Source: Marivivens geojensis (GTDB lineage: Bacteria > Pseudomonadota > Alphaproteobacteria > Rhodobacterales > Rhodobacteraceae). Taken from it: a DNA stretch of 64,000 bases. How positions within the stretch are numbered: position 1 is the stretch's first letter; each line of letters begins with the position of its first letter. A program made the translations under genes and the position numbers. Of this stretch, positions 54,020 to 63,226 are shown piece after piece. The notes under the pieces are model-generated. The model saw only the letters and a program-made list of their open reading frames with translations. It ran no database searches and had not been told where the DNA came from. The DNA is taken from contig NZ_JALKCU010000001.1 in assembly GCF_023540835.1 (NCBI RefSeq), forward strand, positions 1,054,001-1,118,000. The letters are read 5' to 3'.

Positions 54020-54874
54020 ATGTTAAGCCGTAGTCGGGCCACGAAAGCACGAACCATCCTGTCTGTCGCGTTCTTGTCTGTCGCCACGTTGACGGCCTGT
54101 AATTCCTTTGACCCAAAGGTCGAAGGGGCGCTTGAGCAATTTTCTGCCGAAGAGATTTATCAGCGTGGTGAATACGAACTCGAACGCGGTCGCGAGTCCG
54201 ACGCAGCGTTTTATTTCGGTGAGATCGAACGCCTTTATCCCTATTCTGAATGGGCGAAACGTGCGCTGATTATGCAGGCCTTCGCCTATCACCGTGACAA
54301 AGATTACGAAAATAGCCGTGCTGCGGCACAGCGGTTCTTGAACTTCTACCCAGCGGACGGTGATGCGGCCTATGCGCAGTATCTGTTGGCCTTGTCCTAC
54401 TATGATCAGATCGACGAAGTTGGTCGCGATCAGGGTCTGACGTTCCAAGCGCTTCAAGCACTGCGAGCAGTGATCGAAAACTATCCTGACAGCGAATATG
54501 CGCGGTCGGCGATTTTGAAGTTCGATTTGGCCTTTGATCACCTCGCGGCCAAAGAAATGGAAATCGGGCGCTTCTATTTGAAACGGGGCCACTATCAGGC
54601 CGCTGCGAACCGTTTCCGCGTTGTGGTCGAGTCGTTCCAGACCACCAGCCACACACCAGAAGCCCTGCACCGTTTGGTGGAGTGTTACCTGTCGCTCGGT
54701 CTTGTTGAAGAGGCGCAGACCGCAGGGGCCATCCTCGGCCATAACTTCCAATCGACCGAATGGTATGCGGATAGCTATAAGCTGCTGACCGAAGGCGGGC
54801 TGGAGCCGTCCTTGATCGGGGACAGCTGGCTGGCGGCGGTCTATCGCCAGATGATCCGTGGCGAATGGCTCTAA
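54020..54874 (+). CDS. bamD: outer membrane protein assembly factor BamD
   Basis: The protein has 284 residues from ATG 54020. A lipoprotein signal peptide ends in the lipobox LTAC, with the lipid-modified Cys27. The mature protein has about five tetratricopeptide-like repeats (SAEEIYQRGEYELERGRESDAAFYFGEIERLYPYSEWAKRA... is the first). BamD is the essential lipoprotein partner of BamA that helps insert beta-barrel proteins in the outer membrane. A TTG upstream at 54008 is less likely as start. It lies between lpxC and recN, a common Rhodobacterales order. Confidence 0.93.
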   Translation: MLSRSRATKARTILSVAFLSVATLTACNSFDPKVEGALEQFSAEEIYQRGEYELERGRESDAAFYFGEIERLYPYSEWAKRALIMQAFAYHRDKDYENSRAAAQRFLNFYPADGDAAYAQYLLALSYYDQIDEVGRDQGLTFQALQALRAVIENYPDSEYARSAILKFDLAFDHLAAKEMEIGRFYLKRGHYQAAANRFRVVVESFQTTSHTPEALHRLVECYLSLGLVEEAQTAGAILGHNFQSTEWYADSYKLLTEGGLEPSLIGDSWLAAVYRQMIRGEWL

Positions 54875-54910
54875 GGGGAGGCGGGGGAAACCCTGCTGGA
54901 CGCTGACACA

Positions 54911-56560
54911 ATGCTGCGCGGTTTAGATATCCGAGATATGCTGATCATTGATCGGTTGGAGCTAGAGTTCCAACCGGGCCTCAACGTGCTCACGGGTGAA
55001 ACAGGCGCGGGTAAGTCGATCCTACTGGACTCCCTTGGTTTTGTACTGGGCTGGCGCGGTCGTGCCGACCTCGTGAGGCAGGGCGCAGAGCAGGGCGAAG
55101 TTGTTGCGGTGTTCGACCTTCCGTCGGGCCATGCGGCTGAGGCGGTTCTGCAAGAAGCTGGGATTGAGGCGGACGGGGAACTGATCTTGCGTCGTATCAA
55201 CACGGCTGACGGGCGCAAGACCGCGTGGGTCAATGATCGTCGGGTGAGCGGTGAGGTCCTGCGCCAACTCTCTGACACGCTAATCGAACTGCACGGCCAA
55301 CATGATGACCGTGGTCTTTTGAACCCACGTGGGCATCGGTTGCTCTTGGACGATTTTGCGCAGGTGTTCGATCTGATCGACGCGACCCGTGCGGCGTGGC
55401 GGGGATTGGCGCAATCGCGCAAGGCGCTGATCGCGGCAGAGGCAAAGATTGCAGAGACCCGCGCCGAAGAAGAGTTTTTGCGCCATGCGGTGGGGGAGTT
55501 GGACAAACTCGACCCGCAACCCGGTGAAGAGGCGACCTTGGACGGTAAACGCCGTTTGATGCAGGCCGCCGAAAAGATCCGCAATGATATTTCTCAGGCC
55601 TTTAACGCGTTGTCGTATGAGGGCGCTGAGGGGTTGATGTCGAATGCGGCAAGGTGGCTCGGCGATGCGGCGGACAAGGCTGAGGGGCGTCTGGATGCGC
55701 CGTTATCGGCCTTATCGCGGGCGATGGATGAATTGGGTGAAGCACAGCGCGGGATCGAAGAATGCCTCGACTCGCTCGACTTTAACCCTGCCGATCTCGA
55801 ATTGACGGAAGAGCGTTTGTTCGCAATTCGTGGTCTGGCGCGCAAATATGCTGTTCTACCAGATGATCTGTCTGCACATGCGGATGGCCTAAGGGCCAAG
55901 TTGGACTTGTTGGATGGCGGGGAACGTGACCTCGCGGCGCTACAGGTTGCGGTGAAGGCGGCAGAGCAAACCTATGATGCGGCAGCCAGCGCATTGACCG
56001 AAGCACGGGTTGAAGCGGCTTCCCGACTCGATGCTGCTATGGCGTCGGAACTGGCACCGTTGAAAATGGAACGTGCGGTTTTCAAAACCGATGTTGTGGT
56101 TGGCGAAGAAGGCCCCGAAGGACGCGATGATGTGGCGTTTACTGTCGCGACGAACCCCGGTGCGCCATCCGGCCCGCTCAACAAAATCGCGTCGGGCGGT
56201 GAATTGAGCCGTTTCCTCTTGGCGCTCAAGGTCTGTTTGTCGGCGGGCACGACGGGCATCACGATGATCTTTGACGAAATTGACCGTGGTGTGGGCGGCG
56301 CGACCGCCGATGCGGTTGGTCGCCGATTGGCAGGGCTTGCCGCGGCAGGTCAGGTATTGGTCGTCACCCATTCGCCGCAAGTGGCAGCACTGGGCGGGCA
56401 CCATTGGCGGGTTGAGAAACGCCAGACCGAAACGCAAACCTTGTCGACCGTGGTGCCATTGGGTGCGGATGAACGCGTAGATGAAATCGCGCGGATGATC
56501 TCTGGTGACCGCATCACCGAAGAAGCCCGCGCCGCGGCACGCGCATTGCTCAGCGCCTAA
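54911..56560 (+). CDS. recN: DNA repair protein RecN
   Basis: This is a 549-residue SMC-like protein: Walker A GETGAGKS at residues 29-36 and LIELHGQHDDRGLLNP in the N-terminal head, a central coiled coil from about 150 to 370, and the C-terminal head with SGGELSRFLLALKVCLS, Walker B MIFDEIDRGVGGATADAVGRRL and VTHSPQVAALGGHHWRVEK. It acts early in double-strand break repair. It starts 36 bp after bamD. Confidence 0.95.
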   Translation: MLRGLDIRDMLIIDRLELEFQPGLNVLTGETGAGKSILLDSLGFVLGWRGRADLVRQGAEQGEVVAVFDLPSGHAAEAVLQEAGIEADGELILRRINTADGRKTAWVNDRRVSGEVLRQLSDTLIELHGQHDDRGLLNPRGHRLLLDDFAQVFDLIDATRAAWRGLAQSRKALIAAEAKIAETRAEEEFLRHAVGELDKLDPQPGEEATLDGKRRLMQAAEKIRNDISQAFNALSYEGAEGLMSNAARWLGDAADKAEGRLDAPLSALSRAMDELGEAQRGIEECLDSLDFNPADLELTEERLFAIRGLARKYAVLPDDLSAHADGLRAKLDLLDGGERDLAALQVAVKAAEQTYDAAASALTEARVEAASRLDAAMASELAPLKMERAVFKTDVVVGEEGPEGRDDVAFTVATNPGAPSGPLNKIASGGELSRFLLALKVCLSAGTTGITMIFDEIDRGVGGATADAVGRRLAGLAAAGQVLVVTHSPQVAALGGHHWRVEKRQTETQTLSTVVPLGADERVDEIARMISGDRITEEARAAARALLSA

Positions 56561-56561
56561 T

Positions 56562-56588
56562 AAAAACGGGCCACCCGAAGGTGACCCG
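56562..56588 (-). terminator. minus-strand terminator facing recN
   Basis: On the minus strand CGGGTCACC-TTCG-GGTGGCCCG with one G-U pair, followed by TTTTTATT. No T-tract exists on the plus strand, so it does not look like a recN terminator. Confidence 0.6.
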
Positions 56589-56681
56589 CTACCGTTCTAT
56601 AGAAAACCCGTCAGCCACTCACAGACATTCGGTTCAAAATCTTAGCGCCCGAATGGGAATATACTTAGGTATAAAAACTGT
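56562..56681 (-). ncRNA. candidate minus-strand small RNA between recN and the CLC gene
   Basis: A minus-strand promoter-like sequence (TTAACA at 56711-56716, 17-bp spacer, TATACG at 56688-56693) lies about 120 nt upstream of a minus-strand intrinsic terminator at 56562-56588. Both flanking genes are on the plus strand and no protein frame of note lies between. The combination predicts a transcript of about 120 nt. No known family was recognised. Confidence 0.35.
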
Positions 56682-56687
56682 GCCTAA

Positions 56688-56716
56688 CGTATAGTTGAAT
56701 TGTGACGCTTTGTTAA
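56688..56716 (-). promoter_or_regulatory. minus-strand promoter-like element
   Basis: TTAACA (56711-56716), 17-bp spacer, TATACG (56688-56693) read on the minus strand. It would drive the candidate RNA at 56562-56681. The gap from 56561 to 56864 contains no gene besides this. Confidence 0.4.
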
Positions 56717-56864
56717 CCCTTTTCTGGAACGAACGCGCTAATTTAACGATGACGTTGCGGAAACTTTGGGATTTGCGGGCCTAAATCGCTGAAATGACGC
56801 GACAATGCTTGGTCCATTAACTGAACTGGCCTACACAGACATTAAACGAACCAGTGGGCCAGCG

Positions 56865-58550
56865 ATGTCGACGAAGACGACTCAGCACGTGAAATCCGCC
56901 AGTAGCGCCGTCGTCAAAGCTATGGCCGACACCCTGCGCACCATTCGAACCAAAGGGCCGAGCGAGATTCAGTTCTGGTTCATCGCTCTGATGATCGGGA
57001 TTGGCGGTGGCCTTATCGCGATGGGGTTCCGACTGGGGATCGAGAGCCTTCAGTCCTTTGTGTACCAAACCAATCAGGTGGCGCGCCTGCATCGGTCTGC
57101 TGCTATGCTCGACTGGTATTGGATCGTGCTGATCCCCGTATGTGGCGGTCTGATTGTCGGCCTGATCCTTGATCGGTTTACACCTGATGGGCGCGTGCGG
57201 GCGGTGGCCGATGTTATTGAAGGGGCCGCACTGCGCGATGGACGGGTTGAAAAACGCGAAGGTCTGGCCTCTGCTGCCGCAAGCTTTGTGACCTTGGCGA
57301 CGGGTGGTTCGTCTGGGCGTGAGGGGCCTGTTGTCCACCTCGTGGGTGTTTTGGCGACCTACGTGAGCGGGTTGATCAAGGCGGACGGCGTGACGGGGCG
57401 TGACCTATTGGGCTGCGCTGTGGCTGCGGGCGTATCTGCGAGCTTTAACGCGCCGATTGCGGGGGCGCTCTTTGCGCTCGAAGTCGTCCTGCGCCATTTC
57501 GCGATGCGGGCCTTTGCGCCGATAGTGATTGCCTCTGTCGCGGGCACGGTGGTCAGTCGGATGATCCACGGCGATGTGACAGAGTATTTTCTGCCGACCA
57601 CGACAGCCCTTCGGTTCTATGTCGAATTGCCGGCCTTTATCCTCTTGGGCCTTCTTAGCGGTGTTCTTGCCATCGTGCTGATGCGGTCGATCTTTTGGGC
57701 GGATACCATCGGAACCGCGGTTCAAACAAAGTTGCGCATCCCACGTGCGCTGCGCCCTGCGATCGCAGGTGGGGTGCTGGGCGTGATCGCGCTTTGGTTC
57801 CCACATATTATCGGAGTTGGATACGGGATCACGTCAGACGCGCTCTCTGGTCGGTTGCTGTTCTGGCAAGCCGTCGTCTTTGCTGCGGTCAAAGTCATCG
57901 CGGTCGCCATCACAATGGGCGGACGCATGGGGGGTGGTGTCTTTTCGCCTGCTTTGGTTGTCGGATCGCTCGCAGGGTTGGCGTTTGGTATGGTGGCAAC
58001 GGGGCTTTTGCCTGACTATTCAGGCACGGCAGCGCTCTATGCGCTTGCAGGGATGGGGGCCGTTGCGGCGGCGGTTTTGGGCGCGCCGATCTCAACCACG
58101 TTGATCGTGTTTGAACTGACAGGTGATTGGCAAACAGGGCTTGCCGTCATGGTCGCTGTCTCCATGTCGACAGCCGTATCGTCACGGTTTATCGCGGGGT
58201 CGTTCTTCCTCACTCAGTTGGAGCGTCGGGGCGTGCGGATCGCGGCAGGACCACAGGCTTATCTGTTGTCCACCTTTGATGTCGCTACGGTGATGCGGTC
58301 GATGGATCACCCGCGCGGCGCGTCGCTTGAAGACTGCGAGGCGCTCATTCAGCGTGGTATCTACGTGGCGCATGATGCCACGCTCGACCGTGCGATGCCC
58401 TTGTTTGAAAACAGCGGGGAATCCTTTGTTCCTGTGGTGCGACAAAAGAAAGACGCCCCAGCAGAGGTGCGGGGCGCCTTGTTCCATGTAGATGCCTTGC
58501 GTGCGTTTAACCGTGCTCTTGCCGCTGTCTCAGCCGAAGAACATGCCTAG
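56865..58550 (+). CDS. CLC family chloride channel/antiporter
   Basis: The protein has 561 residues if it starts at ATG 56865; an in-frame ATG at 56805 would add 20 residues and no start has a clear ribosome-binding site. It is an integral membrane protein with many helices. CLC selectivity motifs are GGSSGREGPVVHLVG (with the gating glutamate in GREGP, corresponding to Glu148 of E. coli ClcA) and MGGRMGGGVFSPALVVGS. A cytoplasmic tail of about 90 residues contains two CBS-like stretches (VMRSMDHPRGASLEDCEALIQ and ESFVPVVRQKKDAPAEV). The gating glutamate suggests a Cl-/H+ exchanger; this remains inference. Confidence 0.88.
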   Translation: MSTKTTQHVKSASSAVVKAMADTLRTIRTKGPSEIQFWFIALMIGIGGGLIAMGFRLGIESLQSFVYQTNQVARLHRSAAMLDWYWIVLIPVCGGLIVGLILDRFTPDGRVRAVADVIEGAALRDGRVEKREGLASAAASFVTLATGGSSGREGPVVHLVGVLATYVSGLIKADGVTGRDLLGCAVAAGVSASFNAPIAGALFALEVVLRHFAMRAFAPIVIASVAGTVVSRMIHGDVTEYFLPTTTALRFYVELPAFILLGLLSGVLAIVLMRSIFWADTIGTAVQTKLRIPRALRPAIAGGVLGVIALWFPHIIGVGYGITSDALSGRLLFWQAVVFAAVKVIAVAITMGGRMGGGVFSPALVVGSLAGLAFGMVATGLLPDYSGTAALYALAGMGAVAAAVLGAPISTTLIVFELTGDWQTGLAVMVAVSMSTAVSSRFIAGSFFLTQLERRGVRIAAGPQAYLLSTFDVATVMRSMDHPRGASLEDCEALIQRGIYVAHDATLDRAMPLFENSGESFVPVVRQKKDAPAEVRGALFHVDALRAFNRALAAVSAEEHA

Positions 58551-58551
58551 G

Positions 58552-58893
58552 CTAAACCTGCTCTACCGCGACTTTGCTGGTATAGAAGGCAAGGTAATCT
58601 TTGATCTGTGACACCGCTTCAGATGGGTTTTCATAGGACCAAACAGCGTCTTTGATCGGGCCGCTTTTTGCGACGATCGTGAAATAACGGGCGTCACCTT
58701 TGCGCGGGCAATGCGAGGTCGCGTCGGATTCATCCAAGAACGCCATCGCGATGTCCGAACGCGGGAAATAGATCACAGGCGCCATATCGCCTTCGACCAA
58801 TTCCAGCGCGTCAGAGCTTTCGCCCAGAACAGCGCCGCCAGCGCGAACAACCCAGGTGCCTCCAGCGGGACGAATAGTGATGTGGTCGGCCAT
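58552..58893 (-). CDS. DUF427 domain-containing protein
   Basis: The protein has 113 residues from ATG 58893, preceded by AAGGGAGGGG; the frame extends upstream to 59058 without start support. It shows the DUF427 pattern: GGTWVVRAGGAVLGESSDALEL, VIYFPRSDIAMAFL, CPRKGDARYFTIV and AVWSYENPSEAVSQIKDYLAFY. The conserved C-P-x-K-G-x-A-x-Y/W segment is the family core. Function unknown. It is a separate minus-strand unit, convergent with the CLC gene by 1 bp. Confidence 0.88.
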   Translation of the reverse strand: MADHITIRPAGGTWVVRAGGAVLGESSDALELVEGDMAPVIYFPRSDIAMAFLDESDATSHCPRKGDARYFTIVAKSGPIKDAVWSYENPSEAVSQIKDYLAFYTSKVAVEQV

Positions 58894-58958
58894 TGTGGCC
58901 CCTCCCTTGTGTGTCTTTGAGTTGCCTGTTGATACAGGCCGCATGTTACGATTTGGCG

Positions 58959-60722
58959 TCAGAGCGGCGCACACGCCTGCTCGAGCCAGTGTTTGGCCGC
59001 AGCATCCAGATTTGCCCCCACCTTGTCCAGCACGGTCGCATGGTAACTGTCGATCCACGACACTTCGTCGCGGGACAGCAGGGTGAGGTCTATTAGCCGA
59101 CGATCAAGGGGCACCCATGTCAGCGTCTCAAACGAGAGATGATTACGGTGCGCGTCTCCTCCGGCAATTGGCGGCGCGGGTTGAACAACGATCAGGTTCT
59201 CAATCCGAATGCCAAAGGCCTTGGCACGGTAGTAGCCGGGTTCATTCGACAATACCATCCCGGGTCGCAAAGGAATGTCCGAAACACGGCTAAGACGTTG
59301 CGGCCCTTCGTGAACGCAAAGGTATGATCCGACGCCGTGACCCGTCCCGTGATCGAAATCGAGGCCTGCTGTCCAAAGTGGGAACCGCGCGAGGGAATCG
59401 AGATGTGCGCCCGTGACCCCGTTCGGGAACCGCGCACGGCTGATCGCGATCATGCCTTGGAGGACGCGGGTATAGCAGGCGCGTTCCTCTGCGCCGACAG
59501 CTCCGATTGCAATGGTGCGCGTGATGTCGGTCGTGCCGTCCTGATACTGCCCGCCCGAATCGAGGACGAGCAGATCACCGTCCTGAAGCTGGCGGTTGGT
59601 GTCATGGGTCACACGATAGTGGATGATGGCCCCGTTCGGACCGCTGCCCGCAATGGTATCAAAAGAGATATCCCGCAGCGCGCCAGTCTCTGCTCTGAAG
59701 TGTTCGAGTTTGGTCACCACATCGATCTCAGTGACATATCCCGCTCCGTCGAGCCAATGCAGGAAACGGCACATGGCAACCGCATCACGTAGGTGCGCTG
59801 TTCGGGCTCCTGCAATCTCTGTCGGGTTCTTGCAGGCTTTGGGCAGAACGCAGGGATCGCGCCCCTCAACAGGATTGGCGAGAGTTTCGCCGATGATCTG
59901 CGGGCAGGTCGTTGGATCAACCAGAACTGCGCCATCGAGCGACCTTAGGGTAGGCACAAAGGCGTCTTCGCCGTGAACCGTCACCTCGGCCCCAAGGTGA
60001 TCCATGATTGCATCGGTTTTGCCAGCGCGGGCAAAGAGGTCAACGCGTCCGTCCGCATAGAGAATGGCAAAGCACTGCGGCACGGGGTTGCGTGGGATAT
60101 CCGCGCCACGAATATTCAAAAGCCACGCGATAGAGTCGGGCAGGGTCAGAACGGCCGCAGCCTGTCCATTGTCCCGCAGGCCTTTGGCAAGGCGGGCCCG
60201 TTTGTCGTCGTGGCTTTCCCCTGCGAGGGTATCAGGCTGCACAAAGAATGGTGCGGCAGGTGGGGCAGGGCGGTCGACCCAAATCTGATCGACCAGATTA
60301 GGGCAGGCGACCATATTGGCTTGGTCGCGCAGACTTTTGATTTCGCTGATTGTATGCAGCCATGGGTCAAAGCCGATGGTTCGGCCTTCTGCGTGGTCTT
60401 CCAGCCAGTCACCTAGCTTTACCTCGGGCCAATCGACGGGGGTGAATACATCTGCCGCCTGTTCGCGCACTTGCAGGCGATAACGGCCATCGACAAAGAG
60501 ACCCGCCTGATCCGCTAAGACAGCACAAAAGCCCGCCGATCCCGTAAAGCCTGTCAGCCACGCCAGACGTTCATCACAGGCCGCAACGTATTCGCCTTGA
60601 TGGGCATCTGCGCGTGGGACAAGGAATCCATCCACCCCTACGGCCGCCATTTGGATGCGTAGTTTCGATAGCCGCTCTGGCCCCGCTTCCCCAGAAAACG
60701 CAGTCTCAAAGGTCTGGAACAT
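58959..60722 (-). CDS. Xaa-Pro aminopeptidase (M24B, aminopeptidase P family)
   Basis: This is a 587-residue peptidase with the three-domain layout of the long eukaryote-like aminopeptidase P: two creatinase-like N-terminal domains (about residues 1-310) and a C-terminal pita-bread catalytic domain. Metal ligands are the aspartates in LVLDSGGQYQDGTTDITRT, the histidine in GTGHGVGSYLCVHEGPQ, and the glutamates in VLSNEPGYY and GIRIENLIVV. It removes the N-terminal residue before proline. Cytoplasmic, no signal peptide. It follows cobT by 30 bp on the same strand. Confidence 0.93.
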   Translation of the reverse strand: MFQTFETAFSGEAGPERLSKLRIQMAAVGVDGFLVPRADAHQGEYVAACDERLAWLTGFTGSAGFCAVLADQAGLFVDGRYRLQVREQAADVFTPVDWPEVKLGDWLEDHAEGRTIGFDPWLHTISEIKSLRDQANMVACPNLVDQIWVDRPAPPAAPFFVQPDTLAGESHDDKRARLAKGLRDNGQAAAVLTLPDSIAWLLNIRGADIPRNPVPQCFAILYADGRVDLFARAGKTDAIMDHLGAEVTVHGEDAFVPTLRSLDGAVLVDPTTCPQIIGETLANPVEGRDPCVLPKACKNPTEIAGARTAHLRDAVAMCRFLHWLDGAGYVTEIDVVTKLEHFRAETGALRDISFDTIAGSGPNGAIIHYRVTHDTNRQLQDGDLLVLDSGGQYQDGTTDITRTIAIGAVGAEERACYTRVLQGMIAISRARFPNGVTGAHLDSLARFPLWTAGLDFDHGTGHGVGSYLCVHEGPQRLSRVSDIPLRPGMVLSNEPGYYRAKAFGIRIENLIVVQPAPPIAGGDAHRNHLSFETLTWVPLDRRLIDLTLLSRDEVSWIDSYHATVLDKVGANLDAAAKHWLEQACAPL

Positions 60723-60752
60723 AGCCGCCTCTTTTCATTTTAATACAGGTGG

Positions 60753-62624
60753 TTAGCCCGCCTTGCGGATGCCTGCGAACCGTGCGCGTGCCCGAGGATC
60801 AGAGTCAAAAAGGCTCGCCAATTGTTCGGTCATCGCACCTGCCAACTGATCCGCATCGGTGATGGTCACTGCGCGGTCGTAATACCGTGTCACATCGTGG
60901 CCGATCCCGATTGCCATCAGCTCGACTGCCATGCGCTTTTCGATCATGGCGATCACGTCACGCAGGTGTTTTTCGAGGTAATTGGCGGGGTTCACCGACA
61001 ATGTGCTGTCATCAACGGGCGCGCCATCGGAAATCACCATGAGGATTTTGCGCTGCTCACGGCGAGCCATCATACGGCGGTGCGCCCATTCCAGAGCCTC
61101 CCCGTCGATGTTCTCTTTCAAGAGGCCTTCTTTCATCATCAGACCAAGGTTCGCACGGGTCCGACGCATCGGGGCGTCCGCGGATTTATAGACGATGTGG
61201 CGTAGGTCGTTCAGGCGACCCGGCTGCAAGGGGCGACCCTCGGCCAGCCATTTTTCGCGACTCTGGCCGCCTTTCCACGCTTTGGTGGTAAAGCCCAGAA
61301 CCTCGACCTTGACCGCGCAGCGTTCCAGTGTGCGTGCGAGAACGTCCGCACAGATCGCAGCGATCGAGATAGGGCGACCGCGCATAGAGCCGGAGTTATC
61401 CAGCAAGAGCGTCACGACGGTATCGCGGAAATCGGTGTCTTTTTCCCATTTGAACGACAGCGGTGTGGTCGGGTTTGCAACCACACGGGCAAGGCGGCCT
61501 GCGTCGAGGATGCCTTCTTCTTTGTCGAATTCCCATGACCGGTTCTGCTGGGCCTGAAGGCGGCGTTGCAGTTTGTTCGCAAGGCGCGACACAGCGCCCT
61601 TCAGCGGCTCTAGCTGCTGGTCAAGGTAAGCGCGGAGGCGTTCCAGTTCGGCGGGTTCGGCGAGTTCCTCAGCACCGATTTCTTCGTCGAATTCGGTTTT
61701 ATAGACGCTGTAGTTCGGATCAGCGTCCGAGATCGGCGCAGGCGGCGGAGGATCGAGAGGGGCCTCGCCCTCTGGCATCTCGGTTTCTTCGTCGAATTCG
61801 GAATCAGCCATGTCGTCGGCGCTGACTTGCGCCTGTTGCTGATCCTGCTGCTGGTCCTGGGACTGTTCGGGGCTTGCTTCGGCCTCGTCCTCTTGACCAT
61901 CGTCTTCGCCATCGGTTTCAGGATTGTCCTCAGCCTCGTCCTGTTCGGCCGTTTCGTCGTTCTGATCGTCCTCAACATCGGGATCGTCGCCGAGTTGATC
62001 GCCGTAACCCAGATCCTCAATGATCTTACGTGCGAATTTCGCAAAGGCGCGTTGATCGCTGAGTGTATCCTCTAGTGCTTCAAGCGTTCCACCAGCCTGA
62101 TCCTCGATGAACCCACGCCATAGTTCCATCACGTTGTCCGCACCCTTGGGCAGGGAACGACCTGTGGCGAGGTGGCGGATCAGATAACCAGCGGCCACAG
62201 ACAATGGCGCGTCAGTGGACGAGCTGATCTGGTCATAGCCCTTGCGAGTTGCCTCAGTCGCGATCTTTGCGTCGATGTTCGAAGCGGTGCCGGGCATGTA
62301 GCGGGCGCCGACGGCCTCGACCCGAGCGGATTCCATCGCATCGTAAATTTCTTTCGCCAACTGGCCTTGGGGGGCGTAGCGGGACGCGATCGCGGCATCG
62401 TGGAATTTATGGCGCAGCGCCAACGCATCCGCCGTTCCGCGTGCCAGCAAAACCTCGTCGCGGGTCATGCGGCGGCTGACCTGCGGAAGGCGCACAGAAT
62501 CCTTGGTCAGACCTGGAGGGTCCACCGAATAGGTCACCGATAGATCGGCGTCATCGGCCATAACCTTGGTCGCTTCGGCCAATGCCTTTTTAAACGGATC
62601 GGCGGGGTTATCTGAGGGTTTCAT
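60753..62624 (-). CDS. cobT: cobaltochelatase subunit CobT
   Basis: This is a 623-residue protein. The C-terminal von Willebrand A domain begins near residue 400 with a MIDAS site, [20 protein letters not shown] (DxSxS). The middle part (about residues 205-300) is an extremely acidic and glutamine-rich linker. The N-terminal domain (about 1-200) contains [26 protein letters not shown]. With the AAA+ subunit CobS and the large CobN it inserts cobalt into hydrogenobyrinate a,c-diamide in aerobic B12 synthesis. cobS is 600 bp upstream on the same strand, with one small gene between. Confidence 0.95.
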   Translation of the reverse strand: MKPSDNPADPFKKALAEATKVMADDADLSVTYSVDPPGLTKDSVRLPQVSRRMTRDEVLLARGTADALALRHKFHDAAIASRYAPQGQLAKEIYDAMESARVEAVGARYMPGTASNIDAKIATEATRKGYDQISSSTDAPLSVAAGYLIRHLATGRSLPKGADNVMELWRGFIEDQAGGTLEALEDTLSDQRAFAKFARKIIEDLGYGDQLGDDPDVEDDQNDETAEQDEAEDNPETDGEDDGQEDEAEASPEQSQDQQQDQQQAQVSADDMADSEFDEETEMPEGEAPLDPPPPAPISDADPNYSVYKTEFDEEIGAEELAEPAELERLRAYLDQQLEPLKGAVSRLANKLQRRLQAQQNRSWEFDKEEGILDAGRLARVVANPTTPLSFKWEKDTDFRDTVVTLLLDNSGSMRGRPISIAAICADVLARTLERCAVKVEVLGFTTKAWKGGQSREKWLAEGRPLQPGRLNDLRHIVYKSADAPMRRTRANLGLMMKEGLLKENIDGEALEWAHRRMMARREQRKILMVISDGAPVDDSTLSVNPANYLEKHLRDVIAMIEKRMAVELMAIGIGHDVTRYYDRAVTITDADQLAGAMTEQLASLFDSDPRARARFAGIRKAG

Positions 62625-62693
62625 GCGGGCAGCCTTCGGGTCATCATTGCGACTAACCTAGACCGACGATTGGGCAATGACCAGTGGTCGGGA

Positions 62694-63086
62694 TCAGTTG
62701 AATAACAGCAAATCGCGGCATTCTGCGATCGCTGCCTCGGCGCGGGTTTCGGCCCAGACCGCATCGGCCCCGTCAATGGTATAAGCGGCGCGCGTCAAAA
62801 GCATCGCATGGGCCTGTTTCGCATTAATTCGCCAGTCCATCACGCGGATACGATCCGTGTCGGGCATGATCGCATCAATGAGCATAAGCATCATTTCGCG
62901 GTCCTGTTCAAAGTCTCCCGCGTCGCTTTTTCCAAAGAGCCACGAATGTTCCATTTGCGCTGAAAAACGCCCTGCGCAGATCGCAAAAATCCGAAGGTCT
63001 TCGTTGGCCGCATTGTTGAGCGCTGGCGCGGGCAGGGCCCCGACCAGCATGAAAAACACCGCAAGGAAAGTTTTCAAACCGCTCAT
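62694..63086 (-). CDS. exported hypothetical protein between cobS and cobT
   Basis: The protein has 130 residues and a signal peptide (about residues 1-22, MSGLKTFLAVFFMLVGALPAPA) followed by a helical domain with NEDLRIFAICAGRFSAQMEHSW, where the cysteine is one of two (the other is in AIAECRDLLLFN, near the C terminus). The two cysteines could form a disulfide in the periplasm. I recognise no family; similar short C-x-G-R-F-S-A-x-x-E-H exported proteins occur in Rhodobacterales. It lies between the two cobaltochelatase genes in the same orientation; the functional link is unproven because the cobaltochelatase is cytoplasmic. Confidence 0.65.
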   Translation of the reverse strand: MSGLKTFLAVFFMLVGALPAPALNNAANEDLRIFAICAGRFSAQMEHSWLFGKSDAGDFEQDREMMLMLIDAIMPDTDRIRVMDWRINAKQAHAMLLTRAAYTIDGADAVWAETRAEAAIAECRDLLLFN

Positions 63087-63160
63087 ACTGTGATCTTTTA
63101 TGACATTTTTATGTCAATCAACTGTGCAGTTTGAAAACTATCCCGATGCACCTAGAGCGC

Positions 63161-63201
63161 GAAAAGGCACAGGGGCCCGCACTTTCGTGCAAGCCCCTGC
63201 C
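63161..63201 (-). terminator. terminator-like hairpin after cobS
   Basis: CAGGGGC (63170-63176) pairs with GCCCCTG (63193-63199), with a smaller inner stem GCAC/GTGC. On the minus strand it is followed by TGCCTTTTCG. Confidence 0.55.
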
Positions 63202-63226
63202 AAATTATTCAATTTTTTCAGATAGA

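Noticed and set aside
54020-54911. Minus-strand frames opposite bamD
   Set aside because: Long antisense frames are common in this GC-rich coding DNA; none has a plausible start context or family.
61827-62075. Plus-strand frame encoding a very hydrophobic 82-residue peptide inside cobT
   Set aside because: It is the complement of the acidic Asp/Glu/Gln linker of CobT (GAC/GAT/GAG read in reverse give Val/Ile/Leu), not an independent membrane protein.
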